From CG2-30-36-16 sp964372115 (GTDB lineage: Bacteria; Bacteroidota; Ignavibacteria; Ignavibacteriales; Ignavibacteriaceae), in the NCBI GenBank assembly GCA_964372115.1, contig CAYJPN010000001.1:184144-248143 (forward strand): a DNA stretch of 64,000 bases, written 5' to 3'. Numbering within the stretch: the stretch's first letter is position 1; each line of letters opens with the position of its first letter. A model generated the notes under the pieces. The model saw only the letters and a list, made by a program, of their open reading frames with translations, was not told the origin of the DNA and did not search any database. Positions 34,964 to 43,607 of this stretch are shown here, one piece after another. The position numbers and the translations under genes were made by a program.

Positions 34964-37936
34964 TTAATAAAAGAAGTTATTTAAAATCATGCTGAATTCA
35001 ATTCCATACGAGAGCGATGGGTTTCTAATATCATCTACCATTCTTGTTGGAGAACTCCAGTAACGGTAGACAGCATCGTCATCCAGAAAATTATTAACAT
35101 AAAAACTTATTTCGGCGCCCTTGAACAACGACTTACTTATATTGAGGCTGAACAACCATTTGTTAGGTTTATTTTTTATTGCACCATCAAAATAATATTG
35201 GATAAGCTGAGTTTCGTTCAATTTTGACATATCCACTGGCGTAAGAGATAAATTTTGTCGCCGTTCAGAAACAAGTTGTTCGATTCTTAATGTTACCCAT
35301 AAACCGAGAGGTGCATTTGTATATTTAACATAATAATTTAGCTGTAACCTGTCATTCCAATTTTCGCCGCTTGGGTAGGTCCAGCCGATTAGAGTATCCA
35401 CTCCAAATTGAGCCAAAGAATAATTGGAATATTGCCCCTTGGTTGTATCATTTAAAGTAGAGTATACATTTCGGTTGCTACCGTATTTTAAGAAATTGTA
35501 TGAACCGACAATTTGAAACTCCATATTTAAGGGCTTAATTTTTTTTGTTCGAAGTGAAAACTCAAGACCTTTACTGTTTGTATAACCAACATTCGATGAA
35601 ATTGAGTAGCTGTCGATGTAAAAAGCTTTTTTTGTGGTACCTGCCTTACCAATAAAAAATACAGGAACACTTACAGCTTCCGGCTCATTAATTCTATTTT
35701 TATAATAAGCAGAAATTGAAATACCGAGGATATCGGAAATCTTCTGATCAAAAGCTGCTTCATACTGAGCTTCTTTATACCCTCTTAACTCGGGTACCCG
35801 CGTATCGTATCTAAAAAATTGTATCACACTATCGAGCGGGTTACGCCACCTAAAAACATCGTCCGGCGGATAAATTCTGTTCATCGAAGGGGATTTGGAT
35901 GTTGTTCCAGCGCTTAAACGTATCTGGTTAAACTCAGAAAAATATACCATTAAATTTGCACGGGGATTAAAAAAAGTGCCCTGGTGCGACTTCACAATAT
36001 CTCCATTTCCCCATAACCCCGAAAGGTTAAATTCATAGGGACGGTACATCTCATATCTAAAACCAAGCATCATACTGTAATCAAAGAAAAAATTGCCTGT
36101 TAATTTATCTTCGGCATATATGTTCATAAGAAGCTGTCCCGGGATATCATCAAAGCTGTATGGTCGTCTTCCGGATTCCACCCCGTAAATACTAAAGAGA
36201 GTATCAAAAACAAGCCCTTGACCGGTATTAGCGTTATATTGAGGATCTATACCGAGTAAAAATTTGTGTATTACATTACCTGTATAAAATACACGGTTCC
36301 ACTCAAGCCTTCCTCCGAATGTCCATTCAATACCCTGTGTTTCTACTTTACCAAGATATGTAGAGACTGTATCGCCGTTTGGCAGTATTCGAAGATCGGA
36401 CTGCACAAGGCGGGACTTCATTGAGTTTTCGCGGCGCATCGTTGCAAAGAGATTAAAATCAACCGCAGATACTCCATCTTCGGGTTTATATTTGCCCCAG
36501 GTTGAAAGTCCAAGTGTAAAACCCCTGTTATAATTTTTAGTCTGCTGAACATCACCCTTTGGTTCTTCTTCATCATGAATAGTTTGAAAATTTAGTTTGT
36601 TGTTCATGTTTAAAGCGTTGTTAAAGTAATTACCGGAAAAAACCGCCTGTCCGGTTAATCGCAAATACTCATCACCCGATTTTCTAATATCTCTTTCGCT
36701 CTGTGCAATGTTAACATTATAGCTTAAACCATAATCACCAACCAAAAATCCGCCACCGAGATTACCCTCACGCGTATCAGGATTATTTTTGAATTTTAAC
36801 CTGTGGGGGGATTTTCCGATTTTTGTTTGCACATTAATAACGCCCGCAGTTACATCTCCATACCTTACAGACGGAAGGCCTGTAATTACCTCAATCGATT
36901 CAATATTATCTGCAGGGATGGTACGCAAATCAATACCGGCGCCTATGTTTGACGAACCGAACTTTGAGCCGCTCATCCGCTCGAACTGAAGATTTGCATT
37001 ATTGCTCATCGGAACTCCGTCAATCATAATTAAAGTACCGAACGCAGATAATTGGTCGCTTTCATCGCCGCGAATTGCAATTTGTGAAGTTTTACCTAAA
37101 CCCGGATTATCTGTTTTTTGAACACCGGGCACTAAGTCAAGAACATCTTTTAAACTTGAAGCCTGATAATGTTCAATTTCGCCGCTGTTAATGTATGTTT
37201 TTGTGTTTACATCTTTCGGTAACAAATCGGTTGTACCGACAACTTCAATTCCGCCAATCTGAAATGCGGATGATTTTAATGTAATATTTAATTCAACTTT
37301 TTTTCCGGGTACGATGATGATTTTTTTGGTATATTTTTCGTAACCTATAAATGAAACCTCAACTGTATAATTGCCAGGTTTTACATTACGAATTGAATAA
37401 TAACCTTTTGAATCGGATGCACAACCTATGCCAAGTTCTTTAATAATTACATTGGCACAAATTAAATATTCACCTGTTTCATCTTTAATTTTTCCAAATA
37501 TTTCGCCCGTTTTTTCATCAATTTTATCCTTTTTTGCAAGCGCAATTTTGTTTGTTTGAAATTCATAAAAGCTAATGTGGTAAGGACTCAAAAGCTTTGA
37601 TAATATTTCATAGACGCTTTCATTTTCGGCTGATAAATTTATACCGTCAACATCGAGTAATTCATCTTCGTATATAAATGAAAGGCTGGATTTTCGCTGA
37701 ATTTCTTTTAGCACCTCAATTAAATTGGCGTCGGCAACATAAATTGATATTTTTGATGACAAGCCTGTAATGGGTGTCCGGCTAATGGTTACAGTTTGAA
37801 GTATCGGTACCGAACCGAAATCTTCTTCGGCCGAAGATTGTGATGTTTCGGTAACATAAATATCTTCCTGCTGTCCATTCAGCGGAACCAAAAGGAGAAG
37901 ACTAAACAAAACAATAGTAAAATATGTGCTTTTCAT
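34964..37936 (-). CDS. TonB-dependent receptor with N-terminal STN signalling domain (module copy 2)
   Basis: A 990-residue receptor: signal peptide (about 1-21), STN domain (about 60-125, IYVADANLIEVLKEIQRKSS), carboxypeptidase-regulatory-like domain (about 145-220), plug (about 245-370, LDLVPGVQKT and GTLIMIDGVPMSNNANL), barrel ending MILNNFFY. The STN domain normally contacts the FecR periplasmic domain, and an ECF sigma/FecR pair lies just upstream. So this receptor probably induces its own operon when ligand binds. It is related to the receptor at 13355-16024, which lacks the STN domain. Ligand unknown. Confidence 0.92.
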   Translation of the reverse strand: MKSTYFTIVLFSLLLLVPLNGQQEDIYVTETSQSSAEEDFGSVPILQTVTISRTPITGLSSKISIYVADANLIEVLKEIQRKSSLSFIYEDELLDVDGINLSAENESVYEILSKLLSPYHISFYEFQTNKIALAKKDKIDEKTGEIFGKIKDETGEYLICANVIIKELGIGCASDSKGYYSIRNVKPGNYTVEVSFIGYEKYTKKIIIVPGKKVELNITLKSSAFQIGGIEVVGTTDLLPKDVNTKTYINSGEIEHYQASSLKDVLDLVPGVQKTDNPGLGKTSQIAIRGDESDQLSAFGTLIMIDGVPMSNNANLQFERMSGSKFGSSNIGAGIDLRTIPADNIESIEVITGLPSVRYGDVTAGVINVQTKIGKSPHRLKFKNNPDTREGNLGGGFLVGDYGLSYNVNIAQSERDIRKSGDEYLRLTGQAVFSGNYFNNALNMNNKLNFQTIHDEEEPKGDVQQTKNYNRGFTLGLSTWGKYKPEDGVSAVDFNLFATMRRENSMKSRLVQSDLRILPNGDTVSTYLGKVETQGIEWTFGGRLEWNRVFYTGNVIHKFLLGIDPQYNANTGQGLVFDTLFSIYGVESGRRPYSFDDIPGQLLMNIYAEDKLTGNFFFDYSMMLGFRYEMYRPYEFNLSGLWGNGDIVKSHQGTFFNPRANLMVYFSEFNQIRLSAGTTSKSPSMNRIYPPDDVFRWRNPLDSVIQFFRYDTRVPELRGYKEAQYEAAFDQKISDILGISISAYYKNRINEPEAVSVPVFFIGKAGTTKKAFYIDSYSISSNVGYTNSKGLEFSLRTKKIKPLNMEFQIVGSYNFLKYGSNRNVYSTLNDTTKGQYSNYSLAQFGVDTLIGWTYPSGENWNDRLQLNYYVKYTNAPLGLWVTLRIEQLVSERRQNLSLTPVDMSKLNETQLIQYYFDGAIKNKPNKWLFSLNISKSLFKGAEISFYVNNFLDDDAVYRYWSSPTRMVDDIRNPSLSYGIEFSMILNNFFY

Positions 37937-37974
37937 TTTATCCCGATTAAAATTTTTCTATCTATGAAAAACAA

Positions 37975-37993
37975 TTTCAATATAAATTTGAAA
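37975..37993. promoter_or_regulatory. Palindrome between FecR and TonB receptor genes
   Basis: TTTCAA (37975-37980) and TTGAAA (37988-37993) form inverted arms around a seven-base TATAAAT spacer, 39 bases before the receptor start. This could be an operator or a sigma-factor recognition region for the receptor operon. AT-rich sequence makes chance palindromes common, so the support is weak. Confidence 0.25.
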
Positions 37994-38042
37994 CTGCACG
38001 TTGATATATTATCTGAAATAGCTTATGGTAGCAAAATAAAAT

Positions 38043-39161
38043 TTATTCGTTATCTATTTTAGCTATCATTAATTTATTCCCGTTTCTGGAAATATTTACA
38101 TCTAAAGTAAGGTTTATTATTGATAAAATTTTGTCGAGTGAATCTGTATTAAAGATTCCGGTTAAAGTTTTTGTTTTAATTTCATTATCATTAAATGAAG
38201 CTTCGAGATTGTAATACCTCTCAATTTCTTCAACAACATCAAGCAGCGGTGTTTGATTGAAAGCTAATTTTTCTGAGCGCCAAGCAAGGGTTTGGGAAAA
38301 ATCTGCTTTTGCAAGATAACTTGATTTATTTTCATTCGAATATGTAATCATCTCACCCCTTCGCAACGTAAAAACTTTTTTGTCATAACTTGAAGTGGTT
38401 TTTACCGAACCTTCCGCCACAACAACGCTTATATTTTCTTTCCTGTTTTTTATATTAAACTCTGTTCCGGTAACAACTATTTTGGCTGCCCCGCTTATTA
38501 CTTCAAACGGACGGTCATGGTCATGTTTAACTGTAAAATATGCTTCACCAATTAATTCAACTTTTCTTACAGAATCGGAAAAAGATGAAGGATAAATAAG
38601 TTTGCTGTCGGAATTTAAATAGACAATTGAACCATCGCCGAGTGGAAAAGTAATCCGTTCTCCATTATGAGTTTTAAGTGTGTAAAGTTTTGTCTCAAAA
38701 CTTTTAGTCTCACTGATAACTGTGGCATTGTTGGAAGTTATTTTGCTGCGCCCATCAAACAAATAATAAACACCGAGCGAAAGCAATAGAATTATTGCAA
38801 CTCTAAACCAGATGTAATTAAAAGTATGATGTTTTGGTTGATTGTAAAAATATTTTTGATCCGGATTTGAGGATTTATTAAAAATGGAGGAGGATTTCAT
38901 TGAGCTAAGGGACAAGGAGGGACTTGTAGGGTTAGAGAGGGTGCTGATAATCCTCCTCCACATAATATCCGGGTCGGGAGTTTCGGGTGTTCTTGAAGAA
39001 CCCGATTTATCCCACAATAAAATCAAAGTACTGAATTCTTCTTTATTTTTTTCTGATTCGGAAAGCCAGTGATCGAAAAATTCCTTTTCCTCGGGGCTAA
39101 CTTTTTCTTCGATAACCCGAATTAAAAACTGTGAATCGACTGACTTTTTTATTCTGTTCAT
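38043..39161 (-). CDS. FecR-family anti-sigma/sigma regulator with C-terminal DUF4974
   Basis: A 372-residue inner-membrane protein. It has a cytoplasmic N-terminal anti-sigma part (about 1-115, with a Ser-rich linker about 80-100), one membrane segment (about 121-136), then periplasmic FecR (about 155-260, SIVYLNSDSKL and IGEAYFTVKHD) and DUF4974 (about 295-370, AFNQTPLLDVVEEI). It should sense the STN domain of the receptor at 34964-37936 and release the ECF sigma factor encoded at 39228-39782. The gene starts 66 bases after that sigma gene and 106 before the receptor gene. Confidence 0.92.
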   Translation of the reverse strand: MNRIKKSVDSQFLIRVIEEKVSPEEKEFFDHWLSESEKNKEEFSTLILLWDKSGSSRTPETPDPDIMWRRIISTLSNPTSPSLSLSSMKSSSIFNKSSNPDQKYFYNQPKHHTFNYIWFRVAIILLLSLGVYYLFDGRSKITSNNATVISETKSFETKLYTLKTHNGERITFPLGDGSIVYLNSDSKLIYPSSFSDSVRKVELIGEAYFTVKHDHDRPFEVISGAAKIVVTGTEFNIKNRKENISVVVAEGSVKTTSSYDKKVFTLRRGEMITYSNENKSSYLAKADFSQTLAWRSEKLAFNQTPLLDVVEEIERYYNLEASFNDNEIKTKTLTGIFNTDSLDKILSIINLTLDVNISRNGNKLMIAKIDNE

Positions 39162-39227
39162 AATCTTTTTTAGTATTCTTATACGTAATACAGATAAAAC
39201 AGAAAAAAGTACTATGCAATAGTAAGA

Positions 39228-39782
39228 TTAATTTAAATAAACTGCTAATAAATTTTTTAGTACCGAAATTGCCTTATTCATTTGGTTTTTTACTGTCTGT
39301 AACGAAACCCCGAGTATATCCGCAATTTCGGAATAATCGAAACCTGAAAAACGGCTTAAAATAAAAGTTGCCCTGCATCTTTCGGGTAATTTTTCAATCG
39401 CCCTCTGATAATCATCCATCAAAAAAACAGCTTCGTATTCAAGTTCCGGGTTTAAACTTAAATGGATTAGAGTCTCATCCTGGTCATCTATCCTGCTTGT
39501 TCTCGAACTTTTTATTGAGTGATTAATAGCAAGGTTTCTTGCTGATTTGTATAAATAAGCCGCAGTTGAAGAGGATATTTTTAAATTGTACCTGTGTAAC
39601 CAGAACCGAATAAAGGTTTCCTGAGTAAGATCTTTCGCGGTATCAGTGTCGGATGTATATCGATACAAAAAATGAAAAATGCCCGGCTGATATAGATAAT
39701 AAAATTCCTTGAATGCTTTTGTATCGTCATTCTTTATCAATTCAATTAGGTTAAGTAATATTTCTTCTTTGTCAGGTAGCAT
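39228..39782 (-). CDS. ECF-family RNA polymerase sigma factor (FecI-like)
   Basis: A 184-residue sigma-70 ECF factor. Region 2 includes the core-binding/promoter-melting segment (KDLTQETFIRFWLHR, about 60-75); region 4 has the HTH IADILGVSLQTVKNQM near the C-terminus. In Bacteroidota such genes with FecR and an STN-type TonB receptor form a cell-surface signalling triplet, as here. It probably switches on the module copy 2 operon. The start at 39782 gives the usual length. Confidence 0.93.
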   Translation of the reverse strand: MLPDKEEILLNLIELIKNDDTKAFKEFYYLYQPGIFHFLYRYTSDTDTAKDLTQETFIRFWLHRYNLKISSSTAAYLYKSARNLAINHSIKSSRTSRIDDQDETLIHLSLNPELEYEAVFLMDDYQRAIEKLPERCRATFILSRFSGFDYSEIADILGVSLQTVKNQMNKAISVLKNLLAVYLN

Positions 39783-39963
39783 TTAATCTCGATTAATTGT
39801 GCTGAATGAATAATGTGCAACAAAAACAAATAAGGATAAATTTGCGAATTAAAACTCACTGCCATTTGAAAAGTAGAAGAATATTTATGATAAATCAAGT
39901 TCCCGAAAATAAATTATGAATCTTTTTTATTATTCTGAGAGATTATTTATCAATATCATTTTT

Positions 39964-39971
39964 TAACTTTG
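39964..39971 (+). promoter_or_regulatory. Possible Bacteroidota-type -7 promoter element
   Basis: TAACTTTG matches the Bacteroidota -7 consensus TAnnTTTG and lies 29 bases before the nitroreductase ATG at 40001. A clear -33 TTG is not seen, so this is a tentative promoter. It also argues against the upstream GTG at 39971 as the start. Confidence 0.35.
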
Positions 39972-40000
39972 TGCCGCAAATAAAAAATTATAGGAGACCC

Positions 40001-40510
40001 ATGGAAACCTTTGAAGCAATTTTCAATAGAAGAAGTATTAGAAAGTATAAAGAAAATAATATTAATAGTGAGCAAATAAAAAAAATGTTGGAAGCCGCGA
40101 TGACTGCCCCCTCGGCAATGAATCTGCAGTCGTGGCAGTTTTTAGTTGCCGATGAACGTACAGTTATTGATTCGATAGTTGCAGCGGTTCCACATGCGGA
40201 AATGTTAAAGGATGCCGGTGCAGCAATTTTGGTTTGCGCCGATGAATCGGTTGAGAATAATTTAACCTATAATATTCAAAATACTGCCGCAGCCATTCAG
40301 AATATTTTGCTCGCGGCTCACGCACTTGGATTAGGAGCTTGCTGGATAGCTGTTTATCCGCTTGAGGATATCGTAAAAAATGTTAAGGAGTTATTTAACC
40401 TCCCCGTCAATATTTTTCCTATCGCGGTAATTTCTATTGGTTACCCCGGCGAAGAATTAAAAGGTGAGTATAGGTATAAAGAAGAAAAAGTGCACTTCAA
40501 CAAATGGTAA
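40001..40510 (+). CDS. Nitroreductase-family flavoprotein
   Basis: A 169-residue protein (ATG 40001 with AGGAG six bases upstream; a GTG start at 39971 would fall inside a promoter-like element). The N-terminus ETFEAIFNRRSIRKYK is the FMN phosphate-binding start of the family. AAMTAPSAMNLQSWQF and LGLGACWIAVYP follow in the expected order. It should be a homodimeric NAD(P)H- and FMN-dependent reductase of the compact type. Substrate unknown. It is monocistronic and ends at a hairpin at 40514. Confidence 0.92.
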   Translation: METFEAIFNRRSIRKYKENNINSEQIKKMLEAAMTAPSAMNLQSWQFLVADERTVIDSIVAAVPHAEMLKDAGAAILVCADESVENNLTYNIQNTAAAIQNILLAAHALGLGACWIAVYPLEDIVKNVKELFNLPVNIFPIAVISIGYPGEELKGEYRYKEEKVHFNKW

Positions 40511-40513
40511 AAA

Positions 40514-40543
40514 AAATCCGGTACTAAAGTTAGTCCCGGATTT
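40514..40543. terminator. Stem-loop after the nitroreductase gene
   Basis: AAATCCGG (40514-40521) pairs with CCGGATTT (40536-40543), and inner ACTA/TAGT adds to the stem around a T-C mismatch. It starts four bases after the stop codon. The T-tract is short (three T). Confidence 0.6.
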
Positions 40544-40581
40544 AAGCCACACTAGAACAAAAATCAGCACTTAAAGCAGTA

Positions 40582-40824
40582 TTAATGTCTCCTCTGGTGA
40601 TTTGCAAAATACTGTTTTTCACCGGTTGTAATAATATGAAGCAGTTTTCTAAAATGCGCTGCTTTGGCTTTATCGTTAATTAAACGGTTATGTTTAAAAC
40701 GACTAACCAGATGTTCAACGGTGACTTCACCTTGCTCTTTATGCTGTTTCCTGCGAGCAATATAATCATTGATTATCCTAATCTGCTCGGAGGTAGGTTT
40801 GTTTGTTAAATTAATTTTTGGCAT
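40582..40824 (-). CDS. Small basic protein of unknown function
   Basis: An 80-residue, strongly basic protein rich in Lys, Arg and His, with helical character (about residues 12-32 and 40-70) and no signal peptide or membrane segment. No known domain is recognised. There is no Shine-Dalgarno sequence before the ATG, which is common in this phylum. It is convergent with the nitroreductase gene and is preceded by about 900 bases without a clear gene. A nucleic-acid-binding role is possible from the charge alone. Confidence 0.5.
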   Translation of the reverse strand: MPKINLTNKPTSEQIRIINDYIARRKQHKEQGEVTVEHLVSRFKHNRLINDKAKAAHFRKLLHIITTGEKQYFANHQRRH

Positions 40825-41743
40825 AGGATAAACATTATTTTGTTAATGAATTTGTTAATCAGTGCAAATATAATTTAACTAAATAAAAAATCCACTCCTA
40901 AACCTATTTTTTTTTGCTTTTTTATTAAGATTTTAATCTGCGTCAGCCGATTTTTTCGTTTTGAATCAAATTGAAGTGGTTAAAGCTTTAGTTGCAGTCT
41001 ATTTAAATTTTGGTTGTTTAATTTAGTTCTGGATTATTCTTGATCAGAAAACTCTCTGATTTTAACAAGACTGAATGCCAATTGATTTGGTAAAAAAATT
41101 TATTCGATTGCAGCAGGGTAAAATCTTTATTTGCATGAAAGATATTGTGTCGGTAAAAAAAAAGCGCCAGGCTGTTTTACAAAAACCGCGCAACAGGTAT
41201 AAACTCATCAGAGGGTGCTACTGAGCTTTGTTACCAACAAGATACGGTTTAAAGTAAAGACAACACAAGCGCTATATTATGAGGGACGATGCAATGAGGA
41301 GACCATCGTTCAGTGCATCGCTTCCATATTCTATGAGTAAAGTAAAATAAATACTCAAATCACTAAACTATCATAAATTAAAAATTGCAAATAAATTAAC
41401 AATTTTTAATTTTTGCTTTGCAAAGATGGAACTATTAATCTGACTGCCCAATAGAGTAAATGTGGTTTTTTATGTAGTTTAAATTATGACACGCACTTAT
41501 CACCATACTATCAAACAGATTGTAGTTTTAAACTTCGATGCCCGATTACTTCTGTAAAAAAACTTTCCATCCACTCATAGCGCAACAGCGCCAATACGTT
41601 GCGCTACAATTTTCTTTTATTTCTTTCATTAATTTAAGTGTTAGATTTCCGAAGGAAAATAAATTTGGAAAATAAATTGGCGTTATTTGTACAAAGAAAT
41701 TATTTTATAGTAGCAAATTTACAATCAGTATTGACTGTTGATA
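40825..41743. other. Gene-poor stretch with a possible decayed coding fragment
   Basis: About 0.9 kb without a convincing gene. At 41203-41340 a plus-strand frame of 45 codons without a start reads like coding sequence (ends IVQCIASIFYE before a TAA). An overlapping frame just upstream (KKRQAVLQKPRNRY...) stops at 41221-41223, so a frameshifted remnant is possible. It does not resemble a transposase I know. The inverted repeat at 41578-41606 is listed separately. The rest is AT-rich. Confidence 0.35.
41578..41606. repeat. Nine-base inverted repeat upstream of the MutS-like gene
   Basis: TAGCGCAAC (41578-41586) and GTTGCGCTA (41598-41606) are perfect complements with an 11-base spacer, about 138 bases before the MutS-like start. 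It stands out as GC-rich in AT-rich sequence. Terminator, operator or mobile-element end are all possible. Confidence 0.4.
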
Positions 41744-43558
41744 ATGAGAACACAAATTGAAAAAGATTTAAATAAATCAGTTGAAAGATTTGAAAAACGA
41801 CTTCTTCTGCTGAATAAAAGATTTGCCCGTGTAGGGAGTTTAAAACTATTAATTTTTATCATCTTCCTCGTATTCTTTTTTTCTTTGTTTTTTATGTTTG
41901 ATGGATACCTTGCTTTATCCGCCTTCATTCTTTTTATTCCTCTCGGTTTTTTTACCCGCATACAGAATACCATAGGGTTGGCAATTAAAAAAAACACTAA
42001 ATGGATAGAAATAAAAAAAGAGCTTATCGCACGGATGAACCTTGACTGGGAAAAAATTCCATACGGTTTTGTTGATAAAGACGATACACACCATCCTTTT
42101 GCATATGATTTATCCGTAAGCGGACAAAATTCATTGATTCATCTTATTGATACGAGCACTTCTTTGGAAGGACATCATCAATTATTAAACAAATTTTTAG
42201 AGCCTTCTATTAATATTGAAACGGTAAAAAAAAGGCAGCAACTTGTAAGCGAACTAAAATATATGGAACAGTTTCGGTTAAAGCTTTTATTGTTCGGAAG
42301 GTTATCATCAAAAAAATATTTGAGCGGTAAAAGAATAAAGGAATCACTCAAAACAAACATTAACCCGAACAGATTAAAAAGAATACTGAATTTTTTATTT
42401 ATTCTGATTCCATTAAACTTTGGGCTGTTTTTATTATGGTTATTAAATATCCTTCCGCCTTATTTTTCAATTACCACTCTTATTTATATCGGAATAGATT
42501 TTTTTAACTCAAGGCAAACAAAAGCATCGTTTAAACAAACCCTGGATGTAGAAGAAGAGTTAGGTAGGTTTTACAAAATATTCAATTTTCTTGAAACTTT
42601 TAATTTTGGAAAAAATAAAACCACATCAGAGTTTTGCAGCGCTTTTAAAAATAACTCGCCAAGTTATTACTTAAAGCAGTTGAGCCGAATAAACACTGCT
42701 TTTGCATTTCAACAAAACCCGGTGACAGCAATTACATTAAATTTTATTTTCCCGTGGAATTTTTTTTTCGCGGTTAAGCTTGAGAACCTGAAGAGCAGTT
42801 TATCCGAAAAAATAGAAGCGTGGCTGTCATTATTTTATGAATTAGAAGCAGTAAACTCAATTGCAACTTTTGCTACGCTCAACCCGGAATACACATTCCC
42901 CTCTTTGGTTTGCGGCGAAAATTACTTTTCTCTAAAAGCTGAAAACATTGCGCATCCACTTATTCCATTTTATAACAATGTTAAAAATAATTTTAGCCTG
43001 GATGGAAAAAACAAAGTTTGTATAGTTACCGGTTCAAATATGTCCGGCAAAAGTACATTTATCAAATGCCTTGGAGCAAATATTGTAATAGCTAATGCGG
43101 GAGGACCTGTAAATGCGTCAAAAATGTCCTTTGCACCAATAAGATTATTTACCTGCATTAAAATAAGCGATTCGGTTACCGATGGAATTTCCTATTTTTA
43201 TGCAGAAGTTAAACGGCTGAAAATGCTTCTCGATGAACTAAAAGTGAATGAGAAAATTCCGGTTTTTTATTTGATAGATGAGATATTCAAAGGCACCAAC
43301 AATCGCGAACGTTTAGAAGGAAGCCGATCATTTATAAACGAAATAATAAAACTTAATGGCTCGGGTTTAATTACTACACACGATCTGGAACTGACCGGTT
43401 TAGAGAGTGACGGGGAAATATTTAACTATCACTTTAGAGAAGAAGCAAGTGAAGGAAAAATGATATTTGATTACAAACTTCGCAAAGGACCGTGTCCGAC
43501 GACCAACGCATTAAAAATTATGAAAATGGAAGGTTTACCGGTTAACTTAAGTCTATGA
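41744..43558 (+). CDS. Membrane-anchored MutS-like ATPase
   Basis: A 604-residue protein (ATG 41744; a TTG two codons earlier was rejected). An N-terminal basic helix is followed by two membrane segments (about 40-85), and another hydrophobic pair lies about 212-255. The C-terminal MutS ATPase domain (about 410-600) has Walker A GSNMSGKST and Walker B YLIDEIFKGTNNRER. The mismatch-recognition domain of MutS is missing, so it is not a mismatch-repair MutS. Membrane-anchored MutS homologues occur in Bacteroidota with unknown function. It is the only plus-strand gene in its neighbourhood. Confidence 0.85.
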   Translation: MRTQIEKDLNKSVERFEKRLLLLNKRFARVGSLKLLIFIIFLVFFFSLFFMFDGYLALSAFILFIPLGFFTRIQNTIGLAIKKNTKWIEIKKELIARMNLDWEKIPYGFVDKDDTHHPFAYDLSVSGQNSLIHLIDTSTSLEGHHQLLNKFLEPSINIETVKKRQQLVSELKYMEQFRLKLLLFGRLSSKKYLSGKRIKESLKTNINPNRLKRILNFLFILIPLNFGLFLLWLLNILPPYFSITTLIYIGIDFFNSRQTKASFKQTLDVEEELGRFYKIFNFLETFNFGKNKTTSEFCSAFKNNSPSYYLKQLSRINTAFAFQQNPVTAITLNFIFPWNFFFAVKLENLKSSLSEKIEAWLSLFYELEAVNSIATFATLNPEYTFPSLVCGENYFSLKAENIAHPLIPFYNNVKNNFSLDGKNKVCIVTGSNMSGKSTFIKCLGANIVIANAGGPVNASKMSFAPIRLFTCIKISDSVTDGISYFYAEVKRLKMLLDELKVNEKIPVFYLIDEIFKGTNNRERLEGSRSFINEIIKLNGSGLITTHDLELTGLESDGEIFNYHFREEASEGKMIFDYKLRKGPCPTTNALKIMKMEGLPVNLSL

Positions 43559-43607
43559 CTTTAATAAATTAAACTTTACGTGGCTCAAAATAAACTATGC
43601 AAGTTGT

